A stretch of 64,000 nt of DNA from Epiperipatus broadwayi (GCA_028023455.1 JAQFVV010006220.1:10561916-10625915); one strand, 5' to 3'. Positions 12,740 to 25,835 are shown, counted from the stretch's first letter. Notes: a model not told the origin generated them from the letters alone. Translations and numbers: made by a program.

Positions 12740-14855
12740 CCATAACATTATAATCTCATAGATTGATTATACTAGTTTTGTACTATATTTTGCAATGTTA
12801 GCTGTAATTTTTGATTATATTAATAGATGCATCTTGTCATTTTTTAAAACTATATTAGACTTGACTTTAGATGTTCTAACTAAAATAAAATATTAATCCA
12901 TGCTGTCAAACCAAGTATGTGAACCCTATTATAGACTGCAAATGATCTTCAGTTTTTTTATTTAATTTTATAGAATAAATAGCACTAGCAATCGAACCAT
13001 TTACCAAATAAAGTAAATTAAGTTTAACTATGCAGAATAGGACGTTACACTTTTACTATTTTAATATATTTATGTTTTAACCTATACATATATTTAAAAA
13101 ATATTAAAGTATATAGTGTAAATATTTAAAAGGGCCTTTTTAAAAATGTTGAGAAAAGTATAAAAATCTGGCTACCTGCAATATATTTAAATATATGAAC
13201 ACAAACATATATATTTGTAAGGTTGTATCGCATCTTTAAAAATTTTGATTAATATGTTTAATTAAAAATATAAATTATATTTATGATGATCCATTTTTAT
13301 TTATTAATTTGTTACTACAAACTATTACAAGCATTTTTGTTTTTGTTATTATAACAGGAAGGAAATAATTAAAAGAAAGCATTTATTACATTGAAATACT
13401 TTAAAATCCAGATGACTAATAATTAATTGGTGGCTTAATTTTTTCTTTTATTTATAACTAAATCACTCTAATACGACGTGCTGCAATCATAACTAATGAT
13501 GAAGATATTAAAATGTAATCTGCCCGCTCCAATTACTCCCAACAGCGGGAAATCCTTGAGGATCAACTCACATCTTAGCTGTATAGCCTGCAGACTTCAT
13601 TATCCTTGACCAATAAGTTGTTAAAATATTTTTTAAAAAGTACGGCTTTACAACATTAACTAAATAATATTTCTGGCTTTTCCGTTGTTTTATAATAATT
13701 TGTCATTCCCAGATATCATCATCGTTAATTTATATATATTGAAACGCAATTATTTACCTTAAATTCCTTTTCTGCCCAACTTCACTTCATTTCCTATTGT
13801 CATCAATTATAAAAATATAAAAGTTAAAAATTACATGCATTATATATATACGATATAATAAATTTACTAAATAATTGCTTTGCTAGAATTAATGATATAG
13901 TTCACTTGTAATCAAATTTTCTGCAGCATATATTTGTGAATCTGATACGTTATATATATATTATAGGATAGTCATATGGACATTAATAAGAGACTTAGGG
14001 TCATGAAAAAATACCAATTATAATGAACTTTTAATTTCGATTTTGTTAAAATATTCTAGTTTATATTTCTGATAACATTAATAAGGAATTGTTGACTGCT
14101 GTACTCAGGCGACTGATGAGCTCTACAGGTGGTGGATAATGAAATGACTTTTAGATAGGAAGGCCAACTGTAAATAAAAAATAAATGGTGCCAAATCAAG
14201 AACTTCTGCTGTCCTGTAGGATAGAATGTTGGTTTATCAAAAGCTAGATACTGTTTTCAGTACAAATTATTTTCTTCATCTTTCTCTTTTACTTCTTCAA
14301 TCACTTAAATTATGATAGAGCTTGATTGTTGTGAGCTTCTCATGCCATTTGACATCATCTTATACTAATTGTGGTAATGTGATAGTCTGTTTTCATAACA
14401 CCCTTTCCATCCTTTCCTACATATGCAATATTTTTATCTCAATTTCTTTTTCATTTTTATTTAAGTTCAAAACATCAGAATTAAGAAATCCTGATGGGGA
14501 CAGGCTAGTATGGTCTTTCCTCAAGACAGTTGTTTTGGAATTGGATTTGAGAAAGAGGTTCCAGCTGGCAAAAATGTATGTTTAAGCATTCCTAATTAGG
14601 CATTCCATTGCTGTGGAAGTGGGAGAGCCTAAAATGCAGTCTAAAATGGCTTGTCTCATACAGTTATTGTGCCTAGCAGATTACTCATTATGATAAAATA
14701 ATAATTTCAATAATAGTGACAAAGTAAGAGGCAGTGGCAGTATTAAGGATAAATAAATATTATAAAGCTAGTCTTTTTTATCTATAGGTATTATTTACAA
14801 ACTCATTATAAAAAAGCATTAAGAAAAGATAAAATAATTTAAAATTTATATTGGG
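12740..14855. other. AT-rich sequence with no identified gene
   Basis: From 13480 to 13600 and 14460 to 14660 the composition is more balanced, but I recognise no domain. An 87-codon frame at 14322-14585 is probably chance; its C-terminal half is charged and its N-terminal half hydrophobic, with no homologue in the window. Confidence 0.35.
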
Positions 14856-14859
14856 CTAA

Positions 14860-15370
14860 GCATGCTATTGGCAGAACACTGCCTGAATCATAGCATTGTT
14901 TTATTTTGCAGTTAAAAAATTGTGTCCTTAAATAAATATACTTTGTTGCGTATATGAGATATTTAAATATTCAATTTTTTGATAATGGATCACATGATTC
15001 TTTTTTATTAATTGTGATATTTGCAATTGCCCATGCATCTTCATATTTTTGTTTTTTATCATCTTTTTCAGAGCAAACTGTCTTCATATTAATTGGATTA
15101 AAAGTATAACCCATTGTGCAGTCATGTTTAAGGAATATTCGAATTATGTTCAGTATTTTGTTTTGCCATGCTGTATAAATACATGTGCTGGATGATCCAT
15201 GGAAATCTATTAACCCATGATTTGCATAATAGATACCTTTGCATGATGGGGTACAACACAATTTTATAAACTACTTGGGGGTGGGTGGGTGTTCTGGTAG
15301 TTTTCTATCTTTTGCATTATTCAACAATTTATTCAATGGTGGAGGGAATCTAAAACTTTATTTTATGAAA
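14860..15370 (-). pseudogene. Penelope-like element fragment (GIY-YIG endonuclease end)
   Basis: Reading the minus strand from about 15365: a piece equivalent to FRFPPPLNKLLNNAKDR matches the linker FRTPPNSNRLINNSKD of the 27-kb PLE. After a frameshift VVYKI and QHMYLYSMAKQN match the GIY-YIG region (VVYSI, QHMYTYKRAQKN). After another shift FLKHDCTMGYTFNPINMK and EDAWAIANITI correspond to the endonuclease C-terminus. Downstream (14862-14897) the 3' hairpin module GCTATGATT...GGCAG/CTGCC...AATAGCAT resembles that of the 27-kb element. The GIY-YIG nuclease nicks target DNA for PLE insertion; here the YYG motif itself is disrupted (YLLCKS). It is 5'-truncated, with several frame breaks, and lies just upstream of a LINE in opposite orientation. 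Confidence 0.7.
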
Positions 15371-15374
15371 ACTC

Positions 15375-15589
15375 TTCAAAATGAAAATGAGAGACAACAC
15401 TGATGATTAAGGAATTATCAAGATATGGCTTCTTAGTAAAGTTCATCTTTTAGGAGAAGAAAATTTCATAAATCAATTGGATAGTTACAAGTTTTATTGG
15501 AAAGGTGGGTCAATCTTTGAAAAGAGAATGCATATTGTTGGATTTTTGTTTTAAGACTAATTTAGTATTTTTTTCTTGGAATTTCTTAT
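15375..15589. other. spacer between PLE fragment and LINE
   Basis: No independent feature. Parts may belong to the degenerate 5' region of the LINE that follows. Confidence 0.3.
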
Positions 15590-15604
15590 ATCAATGAAAG
15601 ACAA

Positions 15605-15814
15605 GTGATATTAAAACTTGCCTTGTGCAATAATAATAGGGCCCACTTTATTAGTGTCTATGCTCCAATCTTAGATTCAGAGAAAGAAAACATTTATTCC
15701 TTGAAGGATAATATTATTACAGAAAATTCACATGTTAGTGTAAATAATAGATTTTGTCCAAAAATGATTAGAAATAATGGTATTAGTGCTATAAATTCAA
15801 TGGACACATGTTAA
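15605..15814 (+). pseudogene. LINE APE-endonuclease fragment
   Basis: A 69-codon open frame. Residues around 10-32 (NRAHFISVYAPILDSEKEN) match the conserved beta-strand segment of APE-like LINE endonucleases, usually written as ...SVYAPT.....K..FY..L. The catalytic GDFN.R motif that should follow about 25 residues later has decayed to a region reading VSVNNRF. The frame stops at 15812; sequence to about 15900 continues LINE-like but is broken. In an active element this domain nicks the target strand that primes reverse transcription. Confidence 0.55.
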
Positions 15815-16934
15815 TGAACTTTTGTATAGCACATGACTTGATTGTTACAAATGCTTTGTTGAAAAAACTGCTACAAAGAAGAATTGATGTATCCACACTC
15901 ATAACAATAATATTTAACAAATTACATTATAATTAGCAGTTAAAATATAAAAGAAGTTTATATTATGAGAGCACTTACAAACATAGATTATGGATCACAG
16001 ATTAGTACACTCCAAGATTAAAATAATAGATGCACTAAAAACTACGTCTTATTCCAATCATATTCACAATAGAATTGATATTTATTTTTTAGATGCATAT
16101 ATGTATTAAATTTCAACATTTATTTTAGACATTAAAATTGTCATTTGGATTTTCAGGATTATCATATTACTGAAGCATGGAATCCATGGATAAAAGTAAA
16201 TTTATTCTTAGGTTCATTAAAAAAGAAAATCATGATTAGTTTTTTGATAACTATCTTATTAGTAATGAAATGTGAAATTTTCTGCTTGACAGAAGAATGC
16301 ATGCAAAATATGGAACTTTGAGAAGGTTTAACAATGATTGTTGAATTAAAACTACAAATAAGATACACCACATTCATTATTCATGATCATTCTATATCTT
16401 TATGTATGCACTAGAAGTATCATACAGACCTGATAAATGGTATGATAATCTTATAAATCTAGCAATGACATTTTCTTATATCATGGCAATGGTATTTTGA
16501 AGAGATGGATTTTAATCATCTTTTATATAATGATGCAAGAATTGAGATGATAATTTTAATCATATAACCAATTTTATGTATGATATATAGCTCAGAGAAG
16601 TCAAAACAATTTTTTGTAACCTTAAAAATTGAAAGGTATCATATTTTGATGAAATATCTGGAGATATTTTAAAATGTGATGGTAATATGTTAGCTTCATT
16701 TTTAGGAATATATGGACCCATGAAGTTATGCTGCCTGATCTTAAGGCTATTTCTTTAAAAAAATAGAAGTAGTCAAGATTGATTAAAGTAATTATCATGA
16801 CATATAATTATTATTTATTACAGCAAAAGTATTTCCAACGATTTTGTTGAATAGATATAGATGTAAAATCAGAGACTTAATGTGACTTTAGAGAATCAAG
16901 AAGAAAATGCATGAAAAGTGTTAGAAATAAGAGA

Positions 16935-17420
16935 GTGATTGATATATTTCTTTTATTGATTTATCAAGAGATTTGATTTAATTAATTGAACAGATTGTTA
17001 AAATAGCTTGAAATTAATTAGTTGTTCATTAGAATTTATTTGTATTATAGAGTTTCTAAATGAGATAAGTTAAAAATTTGAAGTATTTGTAATGAAAACT
17101 AGTATTACTTGTTCCAACATTATTTTGAATTTTATGAGTTATCTTTGAAAATGTTTACATGCAGATTAAGGTAACAGAATCAAGATATAATACAGATTTA
17201 ATGGTAGAATTTTTAATTTGAATTGACTAACAGCAAAAACAAGACCATCATCATCTTGGATTTTGGATTTACATTATGCCGATGATAATGATATTTTTTG
17301 CCAGTTTAAAAACAATTTGTAGAATGTTGGTAATGTTTTGAATGCAACATTTGGTCTAATAATTATTGTTCAAAAAAACTCAAGTTCTTTATCAGCCAGT
17401 GACAGAAAAAATTTTTTTAG
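16935..17420 (+). pseudogene. LINE reverse transcriptase remnants
   Basis: YISFIDLSRDLI (16943-16978) corresponds to RT motif A, F.D..KAFD; the first catalytic Asp is present (FIDLS), and the KAFD part is degraded. From about 17197, DGRIFNLN and LTAKT precede LDLHYADDNDIF (17263-17298), in which YADD is the catalytic motif C. FGLIIIVQKNSS after it matches the usual FGL.IN..KT segment. The stretch between A and C is too decayed to follow. Confidence 0.6.
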
Positions 17421-17429
17421 CAACTTTTA

Positions 17430-18245
17430 GCTTGAATAATTATCAACTTGAGAATTAAAACCATTTTAAATACTTTGGTGATTTTATGAGTAGAAGGGTA
17501 GATTTAGATACTGAGGTACAATACAGACTCCAAGGTGTTGCATTTGTTTGAACACATTAAAAGTATTTTATCACAAGAAAATAATTACTGCAACTAAATT
17601 AGCTGTACATAAATCTGTTATTTTGCCTAATTTTTATTAGAAACTGAAACTTGGACACTGTTAGTGCAATAGAAAGATTATTAGAAAAATTCCATTTAAG
17701 GATTTTCTGTAAAGTTTTAAAAATGCAATTGCAAGATCATAAAACTAGGCAATATGTTTTTTAATTTGCTGGACATAATACTGTAGATCCACAATTATAA
17801 AATCTTAATTTTATTGGATCAGTGATGTAAAACAAACGAATGATGCAAGACTTCCTAAGATGGGTGTTTCATGGTAAACTTGAGCATGGTTTTCATGGGA
17901 TGGGTGGACCCATTTTTGTTATATGGATTATTTCAAATACATTTGAAGAATTTTAATATTGATTGGTTCCATTGGAAAGATGTGACAGAGAATAAAATAT
18001 ATTGAACAGCTACAATTAGACATGTTGAAATTAGTTAGTTGATCATCCGGATTTATTTGTATTATAGAGCTTCTATGGGATGGAATAAGAGGAAATATTA
18101 TTTTATAAGTTAAAAATCTGAAGTATTTATAAAGAAAATTGGTGTTAATATAAAATAAACAGAAAAATGGATCATCATAATTTATTTGTGGTTTACAGAA
18201 TGCTTTGGATAATAATTGCAAAACTCATTTCTGAAGCAGTTTTTT
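17430..18245 (+). pseudogene. LINE ORF2 C-terminal remnants
   Basis: HFKYFGDFMSRRVDLDTEV (17461-17520) matches the post-RT segment F.YLGS..S.....D.EI. ATKLAVHKSVILPNFY (17590-17640) matches the following K...Y.A.VLP.LLYG segment. FHLRIFCKVLKMQLQDHKT (17692-17750), then DARLPKMGVSW (17848-17880), match the R.....RLPK tail. FNIDWFHWKDVTEN (17950-17992) fits the final helical region, and the last 80 bases align with the Cys-rich end of the 3.1-kb copy. Frame breaks separate all of these. Confidence 0.6.
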
Positions 18246-18249
18246 AATT

Positions 18250-19985
18250 TCTTTTTTATTTCTTTTCTTGCAGTTGGAATAGCTATATTTCTTTATAAAT
18301 GGTTGCTTTATATATGTATGCATTCGAAAATTATTATTAATTTTATAAAATTATGTCTATACAGTATATTATTTTAGTAAAGGATTATTTCTTAATATTA
18401 TTTAATATGTCGTATTTTTAAATTGAATCGTTTAACCTACTGTAATATATTATTTATAATTTATGTTTTGCAGATGCAACTTTCCACACAGATTACTAAT
18501 TATTCATTTTGTAATATATACAATATGTTGTAGAACCTCTAGAAATGATGACTAACATGTCTATATGCTTTTATATGATTCAAGATTTGAATATGGATCA
18601 GGTAAAACATGATTTTTTTTTTCAGATTACAAGCAGCATTAGGATTTTTTTTTTTTTCAAATAAAACCATGATAATTTGGGCATAAAATGGTTAGATGGT
18701 AAATGATTATGTAACTATTTTTGGCTACAAAGTTAAAAAAAATTAAGCTTAGTCTTCACCATGCAAAAGTTGGTAAATCTTTAAGTAATGTTATCTCTGA
18801 TTATATTCCTCTTTGTAACATTATTAGAAAAGCATCTGTTTACAGTAGTCTATTTAAGGGATAATTTATCTGTTCACTCTTATAAACAAAAATTCAAAGA
18901 AAAAAAATAGTGCAAGAAACATTTTTTCTTCTATTCTTTTTTCATAACTCACCTTCCTTTTCTTTGTCTCTATCCATGTTCATAAAAATCTCCATGAAAG
19001 AAACCATCTTTAGAGCTAATATCAGTAGATTTTTATTTTTCAATACTTACTCCATTGTTTTTAGCAAAAAGTCTCTGGAGTTCAATATAGGGTTACTGTA
19101 ACTGAGTATATAAATTAGCCATGAATTCATGAGAAGGTTACAGGTCAAAAAGAATTAGACATAAATGAATATCTCTGTGAGCATAGCAAAACATGACAAT
19201 TTTATGCACTCACACTTTTACTTTTGTGCATGATGATAAACTCATGCTTCTCATGTGTGATATCACCAAGACTATACTATAATTTTACAATGGAAATATT
19301 TTATGTAATTTAAATGCATTGTTTATTTGGTTTTTTTTTTAGTTTGCAATTTTGTAGTCAATTTTTGTTATAATTTTTATATCTATTTCATAACCTTATT
19401 TACATAATTATTAATATTTATATATTTTCTCATTATTCAAATAAAAGTTTACAAGCATAATTTTTTATACTTTTAAGTAAAACATTATCTATCTGTACAA
19501 TATTAAAAAATTATACTAGTTTAGAGACAATACATAGAAAGAATTAATTTTTATTTGCAAATGTGATGAATTAATTGGTCCCACAAGACATACATTGTGT
19601 CAACTGTTCATGGCAGCTGTATTTAGAAATAATCCATAAAGTTACCATCCAAACCTATTATTTAAGAAAGGAAATATATATATAAGAATACATATTAATT
19701 ACTGTTCATATTATGCAGTTAATTTTTTAAATAAACACTAAAACCCAACTTTTAAAATTGTATGAAAAAAAAGTAACAAAATTAACATATTCCAATAAAA
19801 ATTCACAAATAGTTAAACTGTTTTTGTGAGATATCATTAATCATTAGCATATCTCTGCTAGCAGTTTCATCATCCTTATATTATGCAATCCAATTCCTTT
19901 CCTGAATCTGGACTTTTCTGGCAAAGAACTATTTCACAAAAACAGTATTTATCCTATGAATTTTAGCAAAAAATTTTCGAACAAT
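18250..19985. other. AT-rich sequence with no identified gene
   Basis: Includes paired poly-T runs at 18611 and 18644. No reliable frame or repeat. Confidence 0.4.
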
Positions 19986-19989
19986 TATC

Positions 19990-20250
19990 TTGGCTTTTTC
20001 ATAAATAATCACTTCAATAACACTTTTATTAATCTACATTAGACAAAGTTCCCATTTGATTCATATTGTTATAATATAAACTTTCCAATTTAGAAATTTA
20101 TTTTATCTGTAAAAAGAAAAATAATAATAATAAGAGTGCACAAATAATTAAAGAAATTCCTTAGAATGAACAGTTTATATTGTAACAATATGAGCCAAAT
20201 GAAAATGGCAATTATAGCATTAGTGAACTAATTATTTATGAAAAGGCCAA
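19990..20250. repeat. foldback (inverted-repeat) element
   Basis: Left arm 19990-20101 and right arm 20150-20250 are imperfect inverted copies. Outer parts share TTGGC(T/C)TTTTCATAAATAAT; inner parts share CATATTGTTA(T/C)AATATAAACT. The spacer is about 48 bp with an (AAT)n core. There is no coding capacity. It resembles a MITE or a palindromic retroelement insertion; no flanking duplication was identified, so the class is open. Confidence 0.5.
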
Positions 20251-20254
20251 GTAC

Positions 20255-22430
20255 AGGCATGTGTTTTTTGTTCTAAAAAATAATTTGTTTTTTCTTAAAG
20301 ATGAGGTATTATGATCTTAAACAGAAATTACTCTCTCCCTCTTTATATAATAAATTGTGCTAAACTGGGTGCAATAATTACAACTAAAATCTCAAGTTTT
20401 AAATAGTTTCAGACAGAATATGTGATAACAAGATTCTAGTTATTGAAACCTCATAGTACAGATTAGAGATGTAACAGGAGACTATCATGATCCTATACCT
20501 TAAGATAAATATATTTTTGGCACAGATTTCAAAGGCAAATACACTAGACTATTAAATTCTTTATTGGAAAATAATATAATTTAAATTTATTTATGCATGC
20601 TCCAAACTATACTTAACTGAAAACCATTGGATTTTCAATTCAGCATTGAATGTGTATTATTAATAAACCATACCTCTTTTATTTTCCACTTCTTATCATC
20701 CTGTTTACTGCAAACTATGCTTAAATTATTGTGATCAAAAACCTGATCAAACATTCTTTCATGATCCAAAAATATGAATGATCTTGTAGGATTCTATTTA
20801 GCTCTATTATGCACTTATATATAATGCTTTTCTTTTACATTATCATTGTTTTGAATCTCCATACTAAATATAATGACAGCCTATAGTCAAGAATGATTGT
20901 AGCAAAAATATTACATAAATTCACTAGAATATAGAAAAATCTGTAATTTATAACATTGATTTTTTTTGTGTGTGTTTCTTAAACATTAGTACTGCTATTT
21001 GTCCATTTGTCTAAAATATCTTATTATTTAGGCATTCAATGACTATTTTTTGCCAACAATTTTTGTATTTTCTTATCTACATCTTGTAACATATTTATAA
21101 TTCAATCATGTTTTGGAGTTTTTCCATTTTTTATAAAATTTAGTTACATGTATCATCTTCTCACTTAAAACTTGAGAAATTTCATATGATTATGACATTT
21201 CCTGAACTGTGTGGGAATATTTTTTCATATGCTTCATGATGTCATATTAGATTCAGTAATGTTACATTTTATTTGCATTGCTGAAATAACCTTCTTTTCA
21301 TACTAAAACATCATTTTATCTCTTTAATATTTCTTAAGTTTTCATATAGTTTTCATTGCCATTTAACAATTATATTTTTATGTCATCATTAAATCTTTTT
21401 ATATTTATTTGGATTAATCCAGATATTCAGTTTTTCTATGTATATTTCATATTCTTTATTTTTTATATAAATTGCTTTGCCTCAATAGAAAATTTACTGA
21501 TGAACTGCTATTTTTTGTTCTATTTATCTATACAGCTATTTTTAATGAGAGGAGCTATTGCCTTACTATTGATCTATTTCAAGTATAAATTATATTAAAG
21601 TCTATTAATGTTGAAAAATATTTTTTAAGTTCTAGCTTAAATTATCTGAAATATCCATGAAGATTATGGATTTTAATTTACCAACTCTGTCTTTTATTAG
21701 TAGCTTTTAACTTTCCAACTTTGCATTAAGACATGTCTTATATCTCACAAAACAATGATCCTTCCCATGATTAACCTATTAGGCATGATAGCATCTTAAA
21801 ATACATTTTTTTGTTAGCCAAAATATTATCCAATTCTGCTTAAATTTTACCTGCATGTTTCTATTTATCTATTGACTTAGAAAATTTTTTTCAATTAAAA
21901 AAAAAAGAATTTATAATATAGTAATTTTAATTTTCCACACACTCTACATGTCATTGTTTTCCTCATTCTTTATCCATATAAAAAAATACCTATTGTTTCT
22001 TTACCATTCAATTATTTTAAAATTCTAGAATTTAATACTTCTGTGGCAATTTTAAAATACTGTTTGTAATGTTAAAAAGTATTCTGTACTTTATATAATG
22101 TATTATTTCTTTTATAAGACTAAAAACTTGTTGAGATTTAAGCTTGAATTATCTAACCTTAATACATTTTATTAATTCCATCTACTCTGATAATCTACTA
22201 TGTTTTGTTCTTTCATATTTTATATATAATTAATCGAATTTCATTTGTCTTTCCAATACCTGTGTGTATTTTTTTCAAATAATGTCAAATTTTTCTTTTG
22301 TTCTTTTAAGTTCATTGTTAAACATTAAACATATCTTGAATCTTAATTACAATATTTTTAAAATATAATCTTTTTGCAAGTAAAATATTGTAAAAGTGTA
22401 AGAATTCCTGATACTCTCTTATTCACTGTG
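20255..22430. other. AT-rich sequence with no identified gene
   Basis: Very T-rich on the plus strand, with short chance frames only. Confidence 0.4.
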
Positions 22431-22439
22431 GATAAACCT

Positions 22440-23440
22440 CCTTAGCAACAAGGAGATTCTTGTTATGATGGATGGCAGAATCATTCTGGAGTTTCATCTC
22501 AACATTTCTATATCCCAGGGATCTCTGCTGAGCATATTATTATTTACTGCAGTCATCAACCCATTGGTTCTTAAGATTAAAAGAGATCTCACTTGGGTTG
22601 TACATTCCCAGGCTGGGGAAGGAGGTAAAGTGCCTGGCATATGATGATGATGTAGTCATCCTCCTCCCATCTGCAGATTGCCTACCAGTGCTGGAAGACA
22701 TACTACCCTGGTATACAGAACAATATCAACTGTTTTTCAATTGGGATAAGTCTGCAGCCTGGAAATTGTCATCTGGAAAGAAAATACCATCACTCTTTCT
22801 AGCCAGACCACAGAAGTTCATTGGGTTCTCATTCATGCTTTCTTCTCAGGACATGAGAATACAATTACAAAACATGCTTTCCAAGGGCATAACAGATACT
22901 CTTAAATGACTCTCTAGCATTTACCTGTCTCTCTATAGCAAGGCCACACTACTGAATTCATTAATACTCCCTAAAATAAATTACTTCCAGTCATCCTTTA
23001 TACCAAGACCTTCATAGCAAAAATTAATTCCTTATGTTCTGGATTCCTGTGAAGAAAGAAAACTTTTGCAATCAACCTTAAGAAGGCATGCCTAGCTAAA
23101 AACTCAATGGAACTAGGACTATCCATCATCCCCTCTTTTTTAGTACAGAGAGCACATAATATTGTCACAATTAGAAGAATAATCTCGGAGGACTCTTATC
23201 AATCTCTAGTTGCTCCCACTGATATCCTGCCACCTCATGGTCAGTCCCTACCCTGGACTGATATGGTTGTCAATCTGGTTATGAGTTCTGGAACCATTGT
23301 GGGGGTGATTGGGAGTATAATTTTTCTTGAGGCTCATGGAGTTAATAAAACCCTATGTGGACTTTGTGGAGTCTCTTATGTGAGTGTAAGAAATCATCAC
23401 ATCAGTGGTAAAGGAGATAAACAAACCAATGCATAAAAAC
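22440..23440 (+). pseudogene. LINE reverse transcriptase fragment, GC-richer family
   Basis: GC content is visibly higher than its surroundings, suggesting a later insertion. RT motif B appears as ISQGSLLSILLFTAVINPL (about 22505-22575). After one frame change AYDDDVVILLPS (22637-22672) holds motif C, with YDDD where YADD is usual. FFNWDKSAAWKL (22733-22768) matches N..KTA.W of the LINE at 55.6-59.3 kb. PQKFIGFSFMLSSQDMRIQL and the frame at 23107-23436 (GLSIIPSFLVQRAHNI, matching GLGI....+...R..+) continue towards the C-terminus. It is both 5'- and 3'-truncated, with no endonuclease. I infer the same broad family as the 55.6-59.3-kb element. Confidence 0.65.
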
Positions 23441-24351
23441 AACCCTCATAATCAGCAGTATTCTCACTCAATACTGTAGATATTAGTCATAATGTAGATT
23501 TTTCAAATATCATGGTTCTATCCAGATGTGACATTCTTTGCTAAATAAGAGTCTGAGAAGCTATTGAGAACCTTAAGAAACCAGTTGTATAAACAAATGT
23601 GATAATATTACTTTATCTTTAGAAAAAAAATTAAAACTTATTAACCCATGAATTTTGATTTTTCATAGTGGTGTTCTTATTTATCATTATTTCTTTCCAC
23701 TTTTGTATTTTAAAATTTTCTTATATTTTCTAGTGTTTGAATCTCTAACCTTGTTAAATGTCAACCCATTTGATGGCAGGTTTAATCCAGTTGAAACACC
23801 AGTACAATAGTATTATGACTCATTCATGGCTGAACCTGGATAATGTTATTTATATCTATAGCTTGTGAAAATTTTTGTTTTAACATATCTATATATGAGT
23901 ATGATAACAGTGCTTTCAGGTAATAAAGAAGAAAGCGGAAGGTGGAGATTCTCTTCATCAAGCATACATGCATATGTAGGTAAAAGTGTTACATATATAA
24001 TATATATACAATTGTTTTACCATATTGCATCATATAGTTGCATTATGGAAAAGTTCAGTTGAAGAATTCATTGATTAAAATTTTGAATATATATATCTGT
24101 ATGTGTCTACATGTGCATCAATATGTATATAATTAATAACTAAATAAACAATCAATCTATAATATATAATGATAAAATATCTTTAAATAAATAGAAAAAC
24201 AATATTAAATGCTGTAAGAAAACTTTATTAAAAAATCTAATGCTCTAAGGAATATCAGAAAGATCTCAGAATAAGTATTTTCACCTGAATATCTTCATTA
24301 TCTAAATATGAGCACTTGTTATAATCAGTCTTATAATTATGACCCAATACA

Positions 24352-24435
24352 TATATATTATATATTTGTAAATGCAAACTATATAAGTATAAGATGTATA
24401 TATATTATATATTTGTAAATGCAAACTATATAAGT
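24352..24435 (+). repeat. 47-bp tandem duplication
   Basis: Two adjacent copies, period 47 bp, of a segment containing TATATTTGTAAATGCAAACT and ATATAAGT. Near-identical, so recent. Confidence 0.6.
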
Positions 24436-24736
24436 CATGTGATGTATGACTTGATTTTATTAATATATATTCTATATTAAATTTACATATTCAGCCAGTA
24501 TTCTGCTCATTTCTCCTCTTCTGCATAATTAAATGGGCATATTAAGGTTCTTTGTGCGAGGAGTCAGATTAACTTAAAGTTAACATGGGTATGATAATAA
24601 TATAGGCAACAGCAAGGACTTTGAGAATTCCATCTTTGAATTTTCATTGATATGGATGGCTGAAGAATTGGGGAATGGAGAAGATTGAAGCTTATCCATT
24701 AAAGTTTGAAGATTCGCTACCTTAATATAAATTGAG

Positions 24737-24826
24737 TACTGATTGTATATATATATATATGTGTGTGTGTATATATGAGATACTGATTGTATATATATAT
24801 ATATGTGTGTGTGTATGTATGAGATG
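24737..24826 (+). repeat. 44-bp tandem duplication with (TA)n(TG)n
   Basis: Two copies beginning TACTGATTGTATATATAT at 24737 and 24781, each followed by (TA)n, (TG)n and ATGAGAT. Confidence 0.6.
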
Positions 24827-25713
24827 GTGATCTGGACCAACTGATGAATACTGGTTCAGCACAAATACGGATATTGGAGATCATTTATCTTTTTCACATG
24901 TATGTGGTCATGCATATCAGATGTATAAGATAGATTTGATAGCTGTAGGGAGTTTAAAAGTCTGAGTTCAAATCTTTTATAATACATATATATATATATC
25001 ACCAATATGATCTTTAATATTTATTGCAGAATAACTGACGATGAAAATATATTGCAGTTTACATGCGGCTAAATCAATTATAATCCAGTGTCAGATCTAT
25101 TGATTTATATATATAAAAAAACTGTAAATATATTTAATATCTAAATATATAAAGTAATTTCAATCTTAAGTGTTTAAATTTGATACTGTAAATATTTTTT
25201 TTTATATTTGAGTTATAGCCTACTTTTAAAGATATTACATATTAAATAATAAAGATTAATAATCTGAATAAGATATATTCATAGTTTTTAGATTAAAAAT
25301 ATCAGAAATAATATACAGATAATAAAGCTGATAAGGTAGGATTTTGAATTTTATTATTTTTAGTTTTAATTATTTTTAAGAAACCATTTGACTCCATATT
25401 GGCCTAACTATTTACTTAAAGAATCTTATCATTATATATATATATATACTTTTAGATAAATGCTTTGCTTTAAGTAAATAGTTATATATATATATCAATT
25501 TTATGCACACACACACACATATATATATATATATCCAACTGATGGCCAGTATGGCCCAGCCAAAATGTTGGTGTGTTAGCACTATAAATTATTCATAGAT
25601 CAAAACACATAATATGCAATTTATATAAGCAAAATTTGTGTGTATAATTCATTATTATATATATGGGTATAATTATTTTTACTACTGCATATATAAATTT
25701 GTGTATATTCTTA

Positions 25714-25728
25714 TTATCATAATGTATA
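25714..25728 (+). repeat. target-site duplication, left copy
   Basis: TTATCATAATGTATA, identical to 28129-28143, directly flanking the inverted PLE pair. A perfect 15-bp match at both outer borders of a 2.4-kb palindrome is unlikely by chance even in AT-rich DNA. Confidence 0.75.
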
Positions 25729-25796
25729 AAAAATATTAACTTAAAAATGAAGTTAAAAAAGAGAAGTTATAAATAAATATAATAAAAATATGCTAA

Positions 25797-25835
25797 ACGT
25801 TTTTGAGGATCCATGCCTCATAATCATAGCTTTCA
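25797..25835 (-). ncRNA. hairpin-plus-AAAAAC module (degenerate hammerhead-like), left arm
   Basis: Minus strand ATGATTATGAGG, loop, CCTC then AAAAAC. The stem GAGG/CCTC is intact, but the G of GAAA is lost (right arm has GAAAAC). It occupies the same place, after the endonuclease stop, as the hammerhead of the 46-kb PLE. Confidence 0.3.

Larger units (their letters stand above)
15590..18245 (+). mobile_element. near full-length decayed LINE (APE endonuclease, RT, C-terminal tail)
   Basis: Ordered remnants of one ORF2: APE endonuclease at 15605-15814, RT motif A near 16943-16978, RT motif C (YADD) near 17275-17286, thumb and tail pieces to 18245. The length (about 2.65 kb) and order match an intact ORF2 of an APE-type non-LTR retrotransposon that copies itself by target-primed reverse transcription. 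Stops and frameshifts occur throughout. A second, more scrambled copy lies at 2.3-3.2 kb. Motif style (LDLHYADD, then DTEVQYRLQG, then DARLPKMGV) resembles the CR1/RTE-like elements common in animals; the exact clade is not determined. No poly-A or short-repeat tail or flanking duplication was recognised. Confidence 0.65.
23445..25713. other. AT-rich sequence with microsatellites
   Basis: Alternating (TA)n and (TG)n runs at 24747-24770, 24791-24815, 24986-25000, 25434-25450 and 25508-25535. No gene. A perfect 15-bp inverted repeat ACTATTTACTTAAAG (25407-25421 with 25468-25482) brackets one (TA)n run. Confidence 0.45.

Noticed and set aside
14111-14150. ACTGATGAGCTC...TGAAATGAC, hammerhead-like
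   Set aside because: No stem II can be drawn between CTGATGA and GAAA, and no stem III or cleavage triplet fits.
17928-18221. 97-codon minus-strand frame
   Set aside because: Antisense shadow of the LINE C-terminal remnant.
25407-25482. Perfect 15-bp inverted repeat around (TA)n
   Set aside because: Short, encloses only microsatellite; could be slippage or chance, with no second copy.
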